Source: Rhynchopus euleeides (Eukaryota > Euglenozoa > Diplonemea > Diplonemida > Diplonemidae). Taken from it: a DNA stretch of 64,000 nt. The notes under the pieces are model-generated. The model was not told where the DNA came from and did not search any database. It was given only the letters and a program-made list of their open reading frames with translations. Shown piece by piece: positions 53,840-64,000 of this stretch. How positions within the stretch are numbered: the stretch's first letter is position 1; every line of letters begins with the position of its first letter. The DNA is taken from positions 682,001 through 746,000 of the forward strand of contig OY723265.1 in assembly GCA_963210315.1 (NCBI GenBank), written 5' to 3'. The position numbers and the translations under genes were made by a program.

Positions 53840-56520
53840 TCAGCCTCTGTTGGGCTCCTTCCGCACGCGGTAAATGCGCACCATCCAGTGCTCCGTCGTG
53901 AAGGCTTCCTGTCGTGAGGGTGGGGTGTGGGGGGTGTTGGGGTGACGTGCCTGTGTGTAGGGAATGGACCAAATTCAGAGAGGTTCAGCCCCCGTTGTCA
54001 TCCGTGCACATTTCCAACCCCCGTGTGGGATGTGTGTGCGCCCCATACCTGGATCTTGCTCAGCTTGAAGTCAGGGCGACCGATGACAGTGTTGCGCACA
54101 CGGTCAAACCCTGCAGGGTGCTGGTAGGAGGTCTGCACCTCACCGAAGCGGTAGTAGCACATCTTGTACATCATGCTGTTCAGCATACGCTTCGACGCAC
54201 CCGAATCCACCTGTGTGTAGAGTGTGGTGTGGTGTGGAAAGCTTGTTGTTGTGGCCATGGTTTGAAGTCTTGAAACCTGCGCCCTTTGGTACGGACATGA
54301 TCCAAATAATCAATCACCAACCCAACCACATACGCGGTACTCGCCGTTCTGGTTCAGGTAGTCACGCTCCTTGATCATGGGGTAGACGGAACCACCGATA
54401 CGGATGGGCCAGAGGAACTTGTTGATGTCGTCAGACGAGTACCCGATGTACCCCCCGAAGACAACCAGCACGTAGTCGACGTCCAGCTTGCGCATCACAC
54501 GGTAGCAGTCCTCCTCGCTGGACGCGAGGCACCTCCCGACGGTAGCGATGTGAGTGTTGTTCCATGTGTTGTTGTCGACAATGGTCGTGCGGTTCGACAT
54601 CGACGCCATCTGGTACCCGTAGTCCCACCACGACATGATCTTCGCGTCAGGCGCGGTGTTCGTCTGCAGCCAGAAGTACCCCTCACGGTAGTCGTCGAAG
54701 ATGACACGCTGCCCGTTGTGCCCGTTGGCCTGCAGGATAATGGACGGGGAGCTGTACGCCTCGCTTGTGATCCAGCTGCAGTGCACCACGTAGAAGAAGA
54801 ACAGACTGCCGAACAGAGCAGTGACGGCCGTCCCGATCATGCGGCTGACACCCTGGCTCCCCAGGTTGCGGTCGCTGTCCTTCCCACGCGTGCTGTCGCG
54901 CATGAACAGGGTCAGGGTGCGGCTGACACCCACACCCGCAAGCATGCACGCGGCGGGGGCAAGCACCAGGATCAGACGCGTCATCACGCAGCCGAAGTAC
55001 GTCGCGGTCACACCGTACGTCAGCAGGAAGATCTGTGGAGGGTAGTGTGGGACACGCAATAAATGGCAGAGTGTGATCAAGGGGTGCCGCATATGAAGGT
55101 TCACCCGGTGTGGTTTGACCCAACAACTTTGCTGCAAATCTGGTGATCCGCAAGGGTTTGCATAAGGCACAGATTCCTGCGTTGGGATCATAATTTTTTT
55201 AAGGCAAATGGTACATGTGCTGATTCAAACACGTCATTCCACTAGACTGGGGATCGTGGGACATACCGCACCGTCGGTCCACTCACGGAAGCAGTAGTAC
55301 ATGCCCACCGGCATCAGCATCACAAGGAAGGACAAGTCGAAGAAGAACGACGACCACGGCGTGGCCTGGTGCTCCGAGATCGACGCGATGATGGGGATCG
55401 TGTTGGCGGCGGGGTTGAGCATGTAGAAGAAACGGCCCGTCTTCGTGATGTCGACAATCCCGAGCACAAGGGCAGCAACGAACACGACCACAGCGGAGAT
55501 CACACCGAAGTAGATCAGCTTCTTGAAGGCGGCACCGAACTGGTCACCCAGGTGGCCACGCATGAACGCCATCAGGTTGTGGAACTGCAGCAGCGCGAAC
55601 ACAATAGGCGCAGCCATGTGCGTGTTGCTGATCACAGCGGCGAACCCGACGAACGGCACCAGCAGCGAGAAGAGTGTCCCGAGGATGTAGAAGGTGGAGA
55701 AAGCAACGTACAGCCTGTGCGAGTAGCGCCCGATCAGCACCATGCCGTAGACATACACAGGCACCAGGTTGATGATGTAGATGTACCCACCCCACGCGTG
55801 CACCATGTACATGTAGGCAACTGCGGCGTAGGCAGCCCACTTCATCCGCCCCGTCTTCACAGCCTTGACAAACCCGAAGAATGTGTTGATGATGGCGAAA
55901 ATGGCGATTGCCTCGTTGTCGTAGCTCCCAGCAACAGAACGGCTGATGTACCCAGGCACGATCGCAACGAACGCCGCGGCGACCAGCCCGGCACCCGTGT
56001 CCCAGCACTCACGTGCCATCAGGAAGGTCACCAGGGCCGTGTTGCCCGCGAATAGCGGCGCCAGGAAGACACACACATTCCTGATGTCGATCGGGAAGTT
56101 GAAGAAGTGCAGGGTGTGGTAGATCGCACCCGACGTCAACATCAGACCCGGGTACACCGTGTGCCCGACCCACCGACCCAGGGGGTACCACACCAGCGTG
56201 TCGAACCAGTTGTAGAACGCCTCGACACCGTCGTACACCAGGGTCTTCGTCCCGCGGAAGTTGAAGTGGGGGTCGAACTCGTGGATGATACTCTCGTACC
56301 TGATCACACTGAAAAGCCGGAGGCAGAACGCCACGACGTAGAGGATCACAATCACGAGGAAGACGATCATAATCTGCAGAGTCGTCTCCTTCACCTGCAG
56401 CTCCTCCTCCGTCGGCAGGTCATCCAGCTTCAGCTGCTTCTTCAGGGCCGCCGGCACCTCGGTCTTGGCGGCCTCCTTCGAAGGCCCTGCCACCTTCTCC
56501 TTCTGCTTGCGGCGCTGCAT
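53840..56520 (-). CDS. STT3: Oligosaccharyltransferase catalytic subunit STT3, 727 aa, four exons
   Basis: The exons are 56520-55267, 55032-54334, 54210-54049 and 53908-53840. All introns are phase 0 with GTATGT or GTATGG donors and CAG acceptors (234, 123 and 140 bp). The protein transfers the lipid-linked glycan to Asn in the ER lumen. Key motifs are present: the first-loop Asp83 in EFDPHFNFR, the SVSE-type SISEHQ at ~380-385 in external loop 5, WWDYG at 553-557, DNNTWNNTHIATVG, and the DK-type DDINKF. About a dozen membrane helices precede the lumenal domain, and exon 4 ends 'TTEHWMVRIYRVRKEPNRG'. Length and order match animal and plant STT3 proteins more than the trypanosome single-subunit forms. 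Exon joins were chosen because they restore the conserved sequence exactly ('EWTDGA|IFLLTYGVTA'). Confidence 0.96.
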
Positions 56521-56979
56521 CGCGCTGCGCCTCGATCCTGTTGGGGCCGCAGTCCTGCAGGCGGTGTGGTGTCATCCAATTGCGGGCACCTCCAGTGGCA
56601 GTGGGCTGCAGGGAAAATACACAGGGCGTGGGGTCGGGGGGTGGGGTGGGGAGATCCTCGGTGACTCGCGGTCTGCAGCGTAGCTGTGGCTGTGTAGGCC
56701 GGTGGTGTTGTGGCCAGTGGTGTTGCATTGCAACTGCAGAGGGCGTTGGGGAGGGTAAGGTGCCAAGGCAAAAAGAAGGCAATTAGATCATGTTGTATGG
56801 AACGGGGGTGACAGGAAGGACAATGCGTGCAGGTCGCATTTGCACAGTCGTGGTGTCGCACCTGACTGTGTGCCACCTGGACGGGCACCACTTCGCAGTG
56901 TTTGCCTAATAAGATGTGAGTGTCACCCGTAATGACAAAGAGGCCCGTCTGGGCAGGCGGATGATGTTGCAGGTGCTGA
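56521..56979. other. Intergenic region between the STT3 and discoidin-like genes
   Basis: 459 bp; includes the likely promoter side of STT3; no motif recognised. Confidence 0.4.
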
Positions 56980-57868
56980 TCAGTAGCCTGCAAAGGCGAG
57001 CTCGCCGATCGACAAGGCAACCACCCCAGAGCGCACGTCGTTGTCGTCCTGCACCACAAGCCTGTAGCTCGTGTATGGCCCCGGCAAGTCCACCGTGTAG
57101 CTCAGCTTGTTCCCGGCCGCAGCCCACACACTGATCGTCTGCTCACGCTGACGGTCCACCGTCTTCCACGTCCCATCCGCTGCAAGCCCCTCCAGGTCGA
57201 AGTCCTTCGGGGACCGTGTCTTGATGTTACCGTTGCTGTACGTGATGGTGTATGATGTCACCGTGCGAGCCGCCCCGTAGTTGTAGCCCAGGATGGCAGG
57301 CGTCACAAAGGGGCGCGAGATGTACATCGAGTACAAATTCCCGTCGAACGCGTTGGATGCAGGGTATGCCCCCGAGATAGCAGGGGTACCAAACGGCCCG
57401 ACCGGCCCCTCCGACGTCGTGAAGGCGAGCTCGCCGATCGACAAGGCAACCACCCCGGAGCGCACGTCGTTGTCGTCCTGCACCACAAGCCTGTAGCTCG
57501 TGTATGGCCCCGGCAAGTCCACCGTGTAGCTCAGCTTGTTCCCGGCCGCAGCCCACACACTGATCGTCTGCTCACGCTGACGGTCCACCGTCTTCCACGT
57601 CCCATCCGCTGCAAGCCCCTCCAGGTCGAAGTCCTTCGGGGACCGTGTCTTGATGTTACCGTTGCTGTACGTGATGGTGTATGATGTCACCGTGCGAGCC
57701 GCCCCGTAGTTGTAGCCCAGGATGGCAGGCGTCACAAAGGGACGCGAGATGTACATCGAGTAAAAATTCCCGTCGAACGCGTTGGATGCAGTACGCCCCC
57801 GAGTACGCAGGGGACCCGAACGGCTGCGACAGGGCCGTGCATACAATCGCTGCGGTGACGGCAATCAT
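56980..57868 (-). CDS. Secreted protein with two tandem discoidin-like (F5/8 type C) domains; frameshift in the first
   Basis: An ATG at 57868 opens a signal peptide (MIAVTAAIVCTALS) and the start of domain 1 ('QPFGSPAYSGAY'). Two bases are then missing at 57790/57791 relative to the second domain, and the rest of domain 1 continues in another frame. Domain 2 follows and ends at the stop 56980. The two domains are almost identical at DNA level (~430 bp, only a few differences), each with 'NAFDGN', a beta-rich core and 'SYRLVVQDDNDVRSGVVALS'. The fold resembles carbohydrate- or membrane-binding discoidin domains. Either the gene is inactivated by the 2-bp loss, or the loss is an assembly error caused by the near-identical repeat. 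The intact second frame suggests recent or continuing function. Confidence 0.7.
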
Positions 57869-58292
57869 GGTGCTTGACAAACGGGCTGTGATGTGTATAG
57901 GGCCATGGACACTCTGGACACTCCTTTCCGTGCCTTCTTGATGCACAACCAGCACACACGACACCACATTCCCCACTGCAAGCCACACGCACCCGCAACA
58001 AGAACCTCAGGGCAGGGGGCAGGGGTCACTGAGAATGCCGACCGAATCACATCTGTCCTAGATCAAGAAAAACGACACTTGCGATGCATGCACACTGTTG
58101 ACACCAAAGCAGGACGGTTCGGCGACGAGAATAGATACCAATGAGCTGCTCAATGCTAACCGGAAAGACAGAAGGGCTAGCGGGGAGAAAAGCTACGAAG
58201 GTAGAAATATATGCGATGGAATACTCGCCTTTCATGATGCAACCCCATTGCCCATTCTACAGGGGGGGAGGGGGGAACGCCCCCTCTCCACA
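57869..58292. other. 5' flank of the discoidin-like gene, to element S
   Basis: No second gene or repeat recognised. Confidence 0.4.
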
Positions 58293-60361
58293 CACGGTGG
58301 ACTTCTGCATTGCGTGAGTAACTGTTTTCAAGAGTTCCGATTCGCAGGAGTACCACTTCCGCAATGCAGAAGTATACTTAGGAAATGCAGGAGTATACTT
58401 CTGCATTCCAGGAGTCACGCAAGGCAAAAATGAGTGAACGGGCAGCATGCCGTTCCTCTTTTTTGCCTCGTGAGAGGTTCCCCCCCCACCAGGCAAGGTG
58501 GAAAATGAAGAAACGGGCAGCATGCCGTTCTACATTTTCCCTTGCAAGGCAGGGAGGGCGCCCCCCATGCCAGACAGCAGCCACCCCTGCAGGGGCAACA
58601 ACTGACGGGCATGGGGGAACGAGGTGGGTCTGGACCCGACACCGCCACCACACGCGCAGTGCACCTTTCGGATACGCTGTCGTGAGTGGGGTGTGGGCAG
58701 TTCCCCTATCCTGTGAGCTCCTTTCGGACGAAGTGGTGCAGCGGTTATCTGCAACCTTCGTCCTGGACTTGCCTCGGGGGGAACGCCACGGTTTGAACGA
58801 TTGAACGATTTTTGGCCGTGCTCGTAGCATTCCCCGTTGAGGGGGTCGCTATTTCGTGTTCTCCTGGCCGCACGGAGGCATTGCCTTACGTCGCCTCTTC
58901 CTCTTTTCCTTTGGTGGTGTGTTGGTCTGGCACAGAGGGCGGGACCGTGCTGATATGCACAGTGACGACTGGTGACGAGAGTGGGGTTTACCGCGGGTCC
59001 CGACGAGGGCACTCAGGCAGGATCTTCACGCCACCCCGCACCGAGGTCCCTTCTCACGCGGCGTGTCTCCCAGGTTCATGGCGGCGTCATCAGGTCAGGC
59101 TTTGTAGTCTCTACACCATCAGTAGTAAGGGAAATCCTAAAACCATACATGAAATCCACCTTTTGAGCCGCTGGTGTACGAGGCTTGTTCCTCCAATTGA
59201 ATCATGTTTGCTGTGTCAGGCAATATCAATACAGCCGCTGAAAGAAGTCGAGGTGTTGTGGATCTGCTGCTCACAGGAAGGATTCAGGGTGGATCACAAG
59301 ACTGACCACCCTCTTTCCTTTGTCAAGTACCCTGTAAAACATCAGAACACCAAGTATCTTTCAACACTACATGTTCAAGAGTGGAATCAGTGGAATCGGA
59401 AGGGGTCACCTACCACACGGACACAGTTCCCGCGACTAATAAATGCCGAGAGTTCCGGTGTCCGACCACCTGGTATTACTTGGCTCCATCCACCCAGTCA
59501 TTACGAGGGGGCGTCCCTTGAAGCCAGTTCCGCAGAACTCAGACCCCCTTAAAACCAATGTCCTGTGTAGACAACTACTTAGCCTGCCTGATGACGACAC
59601 CAATTCGCTGGGAGAGAGGCCGCGGTCCAGGACCCCAATGGGGATGACGTGGCATTGTTTGACCGGATCGGTTGTGTAAGTGTGTAGCCCCCTCCGCCCT
59701 CTGTCCCTCCCCCCAGGGTGGTGTGTGGAGGCGAGAAGCGCAAACAGCAGCAATGCAGGCATAGCAAAAAGTGGATCCCTGCAGGTAGACCCTCGGGGTA
59801 CATCCCTATCATCGGGTCACCTGAAATTTCCCAATTTGAAAATCTGCAACAATCAAGGCAACACGCGATGGGATGGGGCACATGACCTTGCAGGGGTGGG
59901 GGGGCAGAAGGCAGGGGGTGGGGTTGCGGTTGGGGTAGGTATAGCGTTTGAATACTTGAGTTTTGTCTGAATTTCGCACAAAAGACGACCCGAACCTCAT
60001 TTGGCCGATTTTCTCCCCACAACCCCGATTTGGAGGCAAACCTCATTTGCTTGATTTTTGGGATTACATGAGTGAATTCGGGGGGCGAAACCTCGCGATT
60101 TTCTCAGTGGCATGAAGCACGGTTATTCAGTGCCATCACGAGAGAGAGTCCAGATTCAGACCGAGTGGCAATCCTCTTCCACGGCCAGGCAGAGCTTGCG
60201 CGGGGGCAAGATGGCTGAGGTGCCGGGCGTCTACAGATGCTCCACACACACGACGAGCGCCAGCAGGAGTACTGGTTTCCCACAGATTCCTGACCTCCTC
60301 TACTTCCACAAGGGCGCAGGCAGCCACATGGGAGTGCTCATTCCATTCCCAGACATCCTAT

Positions 60362-60392
60362 AGTTCGCCCAACTTTGACATGTTGGGCGAAC
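60362..60392. repeat. Perfect short hairpin
   Basis: AGTTCGCCCAAC and GTTGGGCGAACT are separated by 7 bases. Confidence 0.8.
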
Positions 60393-60496
60393 TCAGATGG
60401 CAATACATGGGGCGTCGATGCGGGTGGTCCGCACCAGCGCCCCATGATGTCTTGAGTGTTTGTATTTCGCCCACAAAACGACCCGAACTTCATGTA

Positions 60497-61352
60497 CAGT
60501 CATCCAACAAACATTGGTGGGGTAAAAACCCACCTTAGCTCCAAAATCGTACTCCTTTCGCTATAATAAGAGAAACACCCTGCCCAGCAACTGCAAAAAG
60601 GCAGATCCGGGCTACTTTTCGTTGAGCGCACACTCCTGTGTCAAAGGCTGTGTAAGCCCCTGTGAAGTGGCATGAAGGTGATCCTTATAAAGCTTCAGTC
60701 ATACGATTTCCTTCGTTACTTCGCGACTTCGCTCCGCTTCGTCGCTCGTAACTGGTAAAAAAAATCCTAAAACCCACCTTAGTTTTTACCCCAGGGCAAC
60801 AGAACACAAAGCAGATTTTTGCAGAAATGTGGTGGGAGGGGGCGGGGGGTTGGGGACGGCTGTCTTGCAAAGCGCAACTCTCTCCTCAGCATCAGCAGAA
60901 CAGCAGGTACCGACACAGTGTGAACTTTGACGAAACTTAGCGGTGTCCCCTGTAGACAAGCACTACAGGAAGGGGGACGGTGCCTCCCTGCCGCCGGAGG
61001 CCACGGTAGTGAACATCTGTTCCTTCCGGGCTGAACTGGATCGCTCCGACATGACAGGTCGGAACCCAGTGCTGCGCGGGAGTCACTGGAAGCAGTAGAA
61101 TGACAGCACAAGAGTGAACATATTCCCTAGAAAACAACCCGCCCTACTTCCCGAAAAATCTGCAAGGGGTGTTCCGTGTAGGTTCCGTGTCGGTTGCGTG
61201 TGGGTCAAAAACGCGATTTTGATCACCCCAAATATGCATTGTGTTCTGCTGCCCTGGGGTAAAAACTTTGATGGGGTAATAACCCACCTTCGCTCTGAGA
61301 AATCCTGAAATCCACCTTAGTTTTTACCCCACCAATGTTTGTTGGACAACTG
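60497..61352. mobile_element. Element W: Tc1/mariner-like MITE (856 bp) with TA duplication
   Basis: Termini CAGTCATCCAACAAACATTG and the inverse CAATGTTTGTTGGACAACTG are flanked by TA on both sides (60495-60496 and 61353-61354). CAGT-type ends with a TA target are typical of Tc1/mariner. It contains a T-family copy (60548-60765) and a Q fragment (60984-61022), and no transposase. Confidence 0.85.
60548..60765 (+). repeat. Repeat family T, copy 3
   Basis: Same blocks as copies 1 and 2, inside element W; a truncated fourth copy follows W at 61390-61490. Confidence 0.75.
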
Positions 61353-61614
61353 TATTTAATTTTTGGAACCGCATAGTTGAATTCGGGATCAAAAATCGTA
61401 CTCCTTTCGCTGTATTGTAGACTCTGTCCAGCAACTGCGGGAGAACAGTTCCGGACGACCTTTCGTTGAGCGCACACTGAGACGGTGGACTCCCTCGGGG
61501 GTAGGGTAACCCTTTTCGGGAGCGGGAGTCGACACTGAGAAGTTCCCGACCACTGGGACCCGATTTTGGGGAAATATGTTTTTGGGGCATCTTTGGGGTG
61601 AGGATTCACCAAGG

Positions 61615-61760
61615 CCAAAAAAACGGAAATTCACGTACGCGTTTTGAGGCGTTTTAGGGCCCAAAATGGGCTCAAAACTCAGAAATTCCGTCGAAATCGG
61701 CCTCAAACAGGCAAAATGGACCCACCCAGAAAAAAAAATTCGAAAAGGGTCCCCCTATAA
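61615..61760 (+). repeat. Diverged copy of the 12.3-13.1 kb repeat
   Basis: Shares GGGCTCAAAACTCAGAAATTCC and GGGTCCCC with the tandem pair at 12272-13161, with substitutions. Confidence 0.65.
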
Positions 61761-61784
61761 TTCGTGGTATTGGGGGTCTTCGCT

Positions 61785-61912
61785 CCGGGTCAATTTGGGT
61801 CAACTTGGGTCAATTTGGGTCACCCTGGGGTTTTTCACCTTAGGAAAATGGGGGGCTTCACTCCGGGTCAATCTGGGTCAGCTTGGGTCAGTGACCCGGA
61901 GCGAAGCCCCCT
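61785..61912. repeat. Short tandem repeat and hairpin (GGGTCAATTT units)
   Basis: Several GGGTCAANTTGGGTCA units, then TTCACTCCGGGTCA facing TGACCCGGAGCGAAG. Confidence 0.7.
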
Positions 61913-62129
61913 TAGGTGACCAAAAATAGGTGAAAATTTTTGCCTATTTTCCCTTGTGTCAAACTTGGAGTCTGACCCAAAAATCGGAATCTGTGACCCA
62001 TGGTTTATATGGGCAAACCTGAAAATTTCCGACTTTTTCCTCAATTTTTCCCACTTCCTGGCCATACCTTTCCCGACCCAAAATCAAACAAATGCAGCGG
62101 AAAATGGCCAAAAATAGGCCAAAAAACCC

Positions 62130-62300
62130 CAAATTTTTTTCCGGGGGGCTTCGCCCCCCGGACCCCCCTTGCGTGGGGGGCTTCGCCCCCCACGCCACAC
62201 GCACCTCCCGGCCGGTGGCCGGTTCGGTCGTCGTCGGCTGCGCCCAAAGGGCGTGCGGTAGCCGACGCCCTTTTGTGCTCGCCTCCTCCTCCCACACTTC
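62130..62300 (-). repeat. Inverted copy of the structured G-rich repeat at 12075-12285
   Basis: GGGGGGCTTCGCCCCCC hairpins, then CGCCCTTTTGTGCTCGCCTC, the reverse complement of the copy at 12 kb. Confidence 0.6.
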
Positions 62301-64000
62301 AGTATGTCGTTTCATGTGAGTCCGTGTTCCTGCTTTGTTCTTCTGTCGACTGGGACGGGCCAGTCCTCGTGGGTTGCCGGCCGGTGTGTCCTCCCCCGGG
62401 ACCCCCTCCTCCTCCCGCCACTTGCATCTGGTTCAACTTCAGTGAGAGCTGAGCGGGAGCCATACTTGCTCTCTTGGACCATTTGTCCGCAGTCCTGCAT
62501 CATGAAGAGTTAGGTAATGCCCAGTCGCAGCCATCCCCCGACCCAGGTGTTCTGCCGTGGGCCAGGTCACCATCTGTAGGTCACCCCGTCACACACCAGT
62601 GGGCAGGCCCTGTCAACGATATCGATGTGACTGCTCTCGCCGCAGGGCAACGGATGTGGGCCTGCATTGCATCCTGTTGCCGCTCAGTTCTGTTCCCACC
62701 GGAGCTTGTTGTTGCGCCGCAGGTCGAACAGCCTTTCGTGTGGTCGGCGCTGATCTTGTATAGAACGTAGGCAGTAGGCTGCTGTGGGTGACCTGCAGGT
62801 TACCCGTCCCTTTCGTGCAGGCAGCGCGAGAGGTGCGATGTTTATGTGTGGGAGCACGGCAGCTGCCCCACACTCCATTCTGCTCTCTTGTCTGCTGTTT
62901 ATGTTGAACAAGGTCTGGCTGCCAGTGATCTCGCTGGGGGTCGGGCAAACCAAAAAAGAAGTCGGGCACAGGGTGGCCGAGCTCGCGAGAAAAAAAGTGC
63001 AGCCCAACCCCGCCCCGACTTCCCGTGGTATGATGCAAACAGGATCGAATGCACGGCCACAGAACATTTTCACCCAATTCGAGAGGCACCGGATGTTGCT
63101 GCCTTTGGTCGTCCTGCTCGATCAAAAATCAGGAATCCAGCCCCCCAGCCGCCGCCACGGTAGTGAACATCCTGAAAGTCTTCGAAGGCTAGTCCCCACA
63201 CCGGTTGGTGCTGTTGCACATTCCAGGCGGGGATGGTCCTTCGCTTGGGGCATGATGAGGTGCGCTTCGATGAACACCATCAAGCCCCCAGCATGCCGTT
63301 GGGTTTTCATACGCTGCGGCGCATGAAAACTCGGCCACAAGGCCGAACCCAAAGCCCCAAAATCTGACCCGGGAGGTAGGGCCGAGGGTAGGGCCATGCC
63401 ACCCCTGGCGGCCCACCCTCCCAAACAATTACAGAAAAAGGGAGGTGGGGCCGCGGCCCCCTGCCAGCCCTGGCACGGGATCACTGCTGGCGGGTAGTTC
63501 AGGCTCGTGGCCCTCCTCGTTCCGATAGCCCCTCGGACATCCAAATGATTCACGTGCAGCAGCCCATGCGCAGAGAACGGTGTGCCGTCTTGTACAGCAA
63601 CTGTTGGACAACTGTTGAAATCGTTTTTCACCAAAAAAAAATCACTCTGCGGGCCAAGTCGAAGATTTTTCTGGGGACTTTTGGTGTCCCCAATTTTTCA
63701 ATTTTCGAAAAATAAGCTCACTTTGCTAAACTGGACCCAACTCCCCACACTCTTTTTTTCCGACTTTTTCACGGGGTTTTTCCGGTTTTTTTTGGTTTTT
63801 TTTGGCGGATGGAGCGAAGACCCCCATTACGACTGATTTTCCTAAGTATACTCCTGCATTTCCTAAGTATACTTCTGCATTTCCTAAGTATACTCCTGCA
63901 TTTCCTAAGTGTACTCCTGCTTTTCCTAAGTATACTTCAACAAGGTACTCCTGCGAATCCGACTGCGAAAACAGTTACTCACGCAATGCAGAAGTCCACC

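Larger units (their letters stand above)
58293..64000. mobile_element. Element S: CACTA-like element, right end ~3 bases beyond the window
   Basis: The left terminus CACGGTGGACTTCTGCATTG at 58293 is followed by CGTGAGTAACTGTTTTC; the window ends with the inverse of this, stopping at ...GTCCACC. Subterminal arrays of CCTAAGTATACTTCTGCATT occur at both ends (58370-58410 and 63841-63950). The two bases before the left end are CA. The interior contains the mariner-like MITE W and other repeats, and no gene I can support. A frame at 58812-59552 is open but has no ATG. Confidence 0.7.

Noticed and set aside
58812-59552. 246-codon + frame inside element S
   Set aside because: Opens at TTG and contains no ATG; no domain; probably chance.
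1-64000. tRNA or rRNA genes
   Set aside because: A few T-arm-like GGTTCAAACC strings were seen (for example near 8355) but no full cloverleaf or rRNA core sequence was found by eye.

Overview
This is nuclear DNA of a unicellular eukaryote. At least two genes have canonical GT-AG introns with a strikingly uniform GTATG donor. The gene products are eukaryotic: an STT3 oligosaccharyltransferase subunit, a membrane-anchored MAP3K-like kinase, a copper type II monooxygenase with a DOMON domain, a WD40 protein and a TmcB-like giant membrane protein. Intergenic DNA is packed with poly-G/poly-C runs and nested inverted-repeat elements. The lineage cannot be fixed from the sequence. A free-living flagellate or amoeboid protist is likely, and a euglenozoan such as a diplonemid is possible but unproven.

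Layout. 1-4622: 5' part of a TmcB-like gene (minus), cut by the window edge. 4.9-10.6 kb: a block of inverted-repeat elements (A1, B, C, A2). 10.6-14.4 kb: repeats with no recognised host gene. 15.0-18.9 kb: a foldback element (H) invaded by a CACTA-like element (G), which encodes proteins and is itself broken by a hAT-like MITE (I). 19.0-20.45 kb: an 80-bp mini-element (F2) holding a CACTA-like element (E1), which holds two copies of a 345-bp MITE family (D). 20.7-24.1 kb: transmembrane MAP3K gene. 24.1-35.0 kb: noncoding DNA with E2, D3-D5, a decayed gene and the 4-kb element M with insertions in both arms. 35.8-38.8 kb: seven-exon WD40 gene. 41.1-57.9 kb: a gene-dense minus-strand stretch with a coiled-coil protein, a 2H phosphoesterase-like protein, the copper monooxygenase, a small protein, STT3 and a tandem discoidin-like secreted protein. 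Three of these genes lie between two oppositely oriented 0.8-kb repeats (R1/R2). 58.3-64.0 kb: element S, whose right terminus ends about 3 bases beyond the window.

All recognised host genes are on the minus strand. Several act at membranes or in the secretory route: STT3 glycosylates proteins in the ER, and the monooxygenase and discoidin-like proteins carry signal peptides. No operon-like coupling is visible.

The most distinctive content is the mobile DNA. Elements E1, E2, G and S look unrelated inside, yet share CACGGTGG termini, 2-bp target duplications and subterminal arrays of a short palindrome private to each family. Removing the nested insertions at their target duplications restores interrupted arms cleanly (F2, M, the ORF in G, and the CCTAGG site of C), which gives a relative order of insertion.
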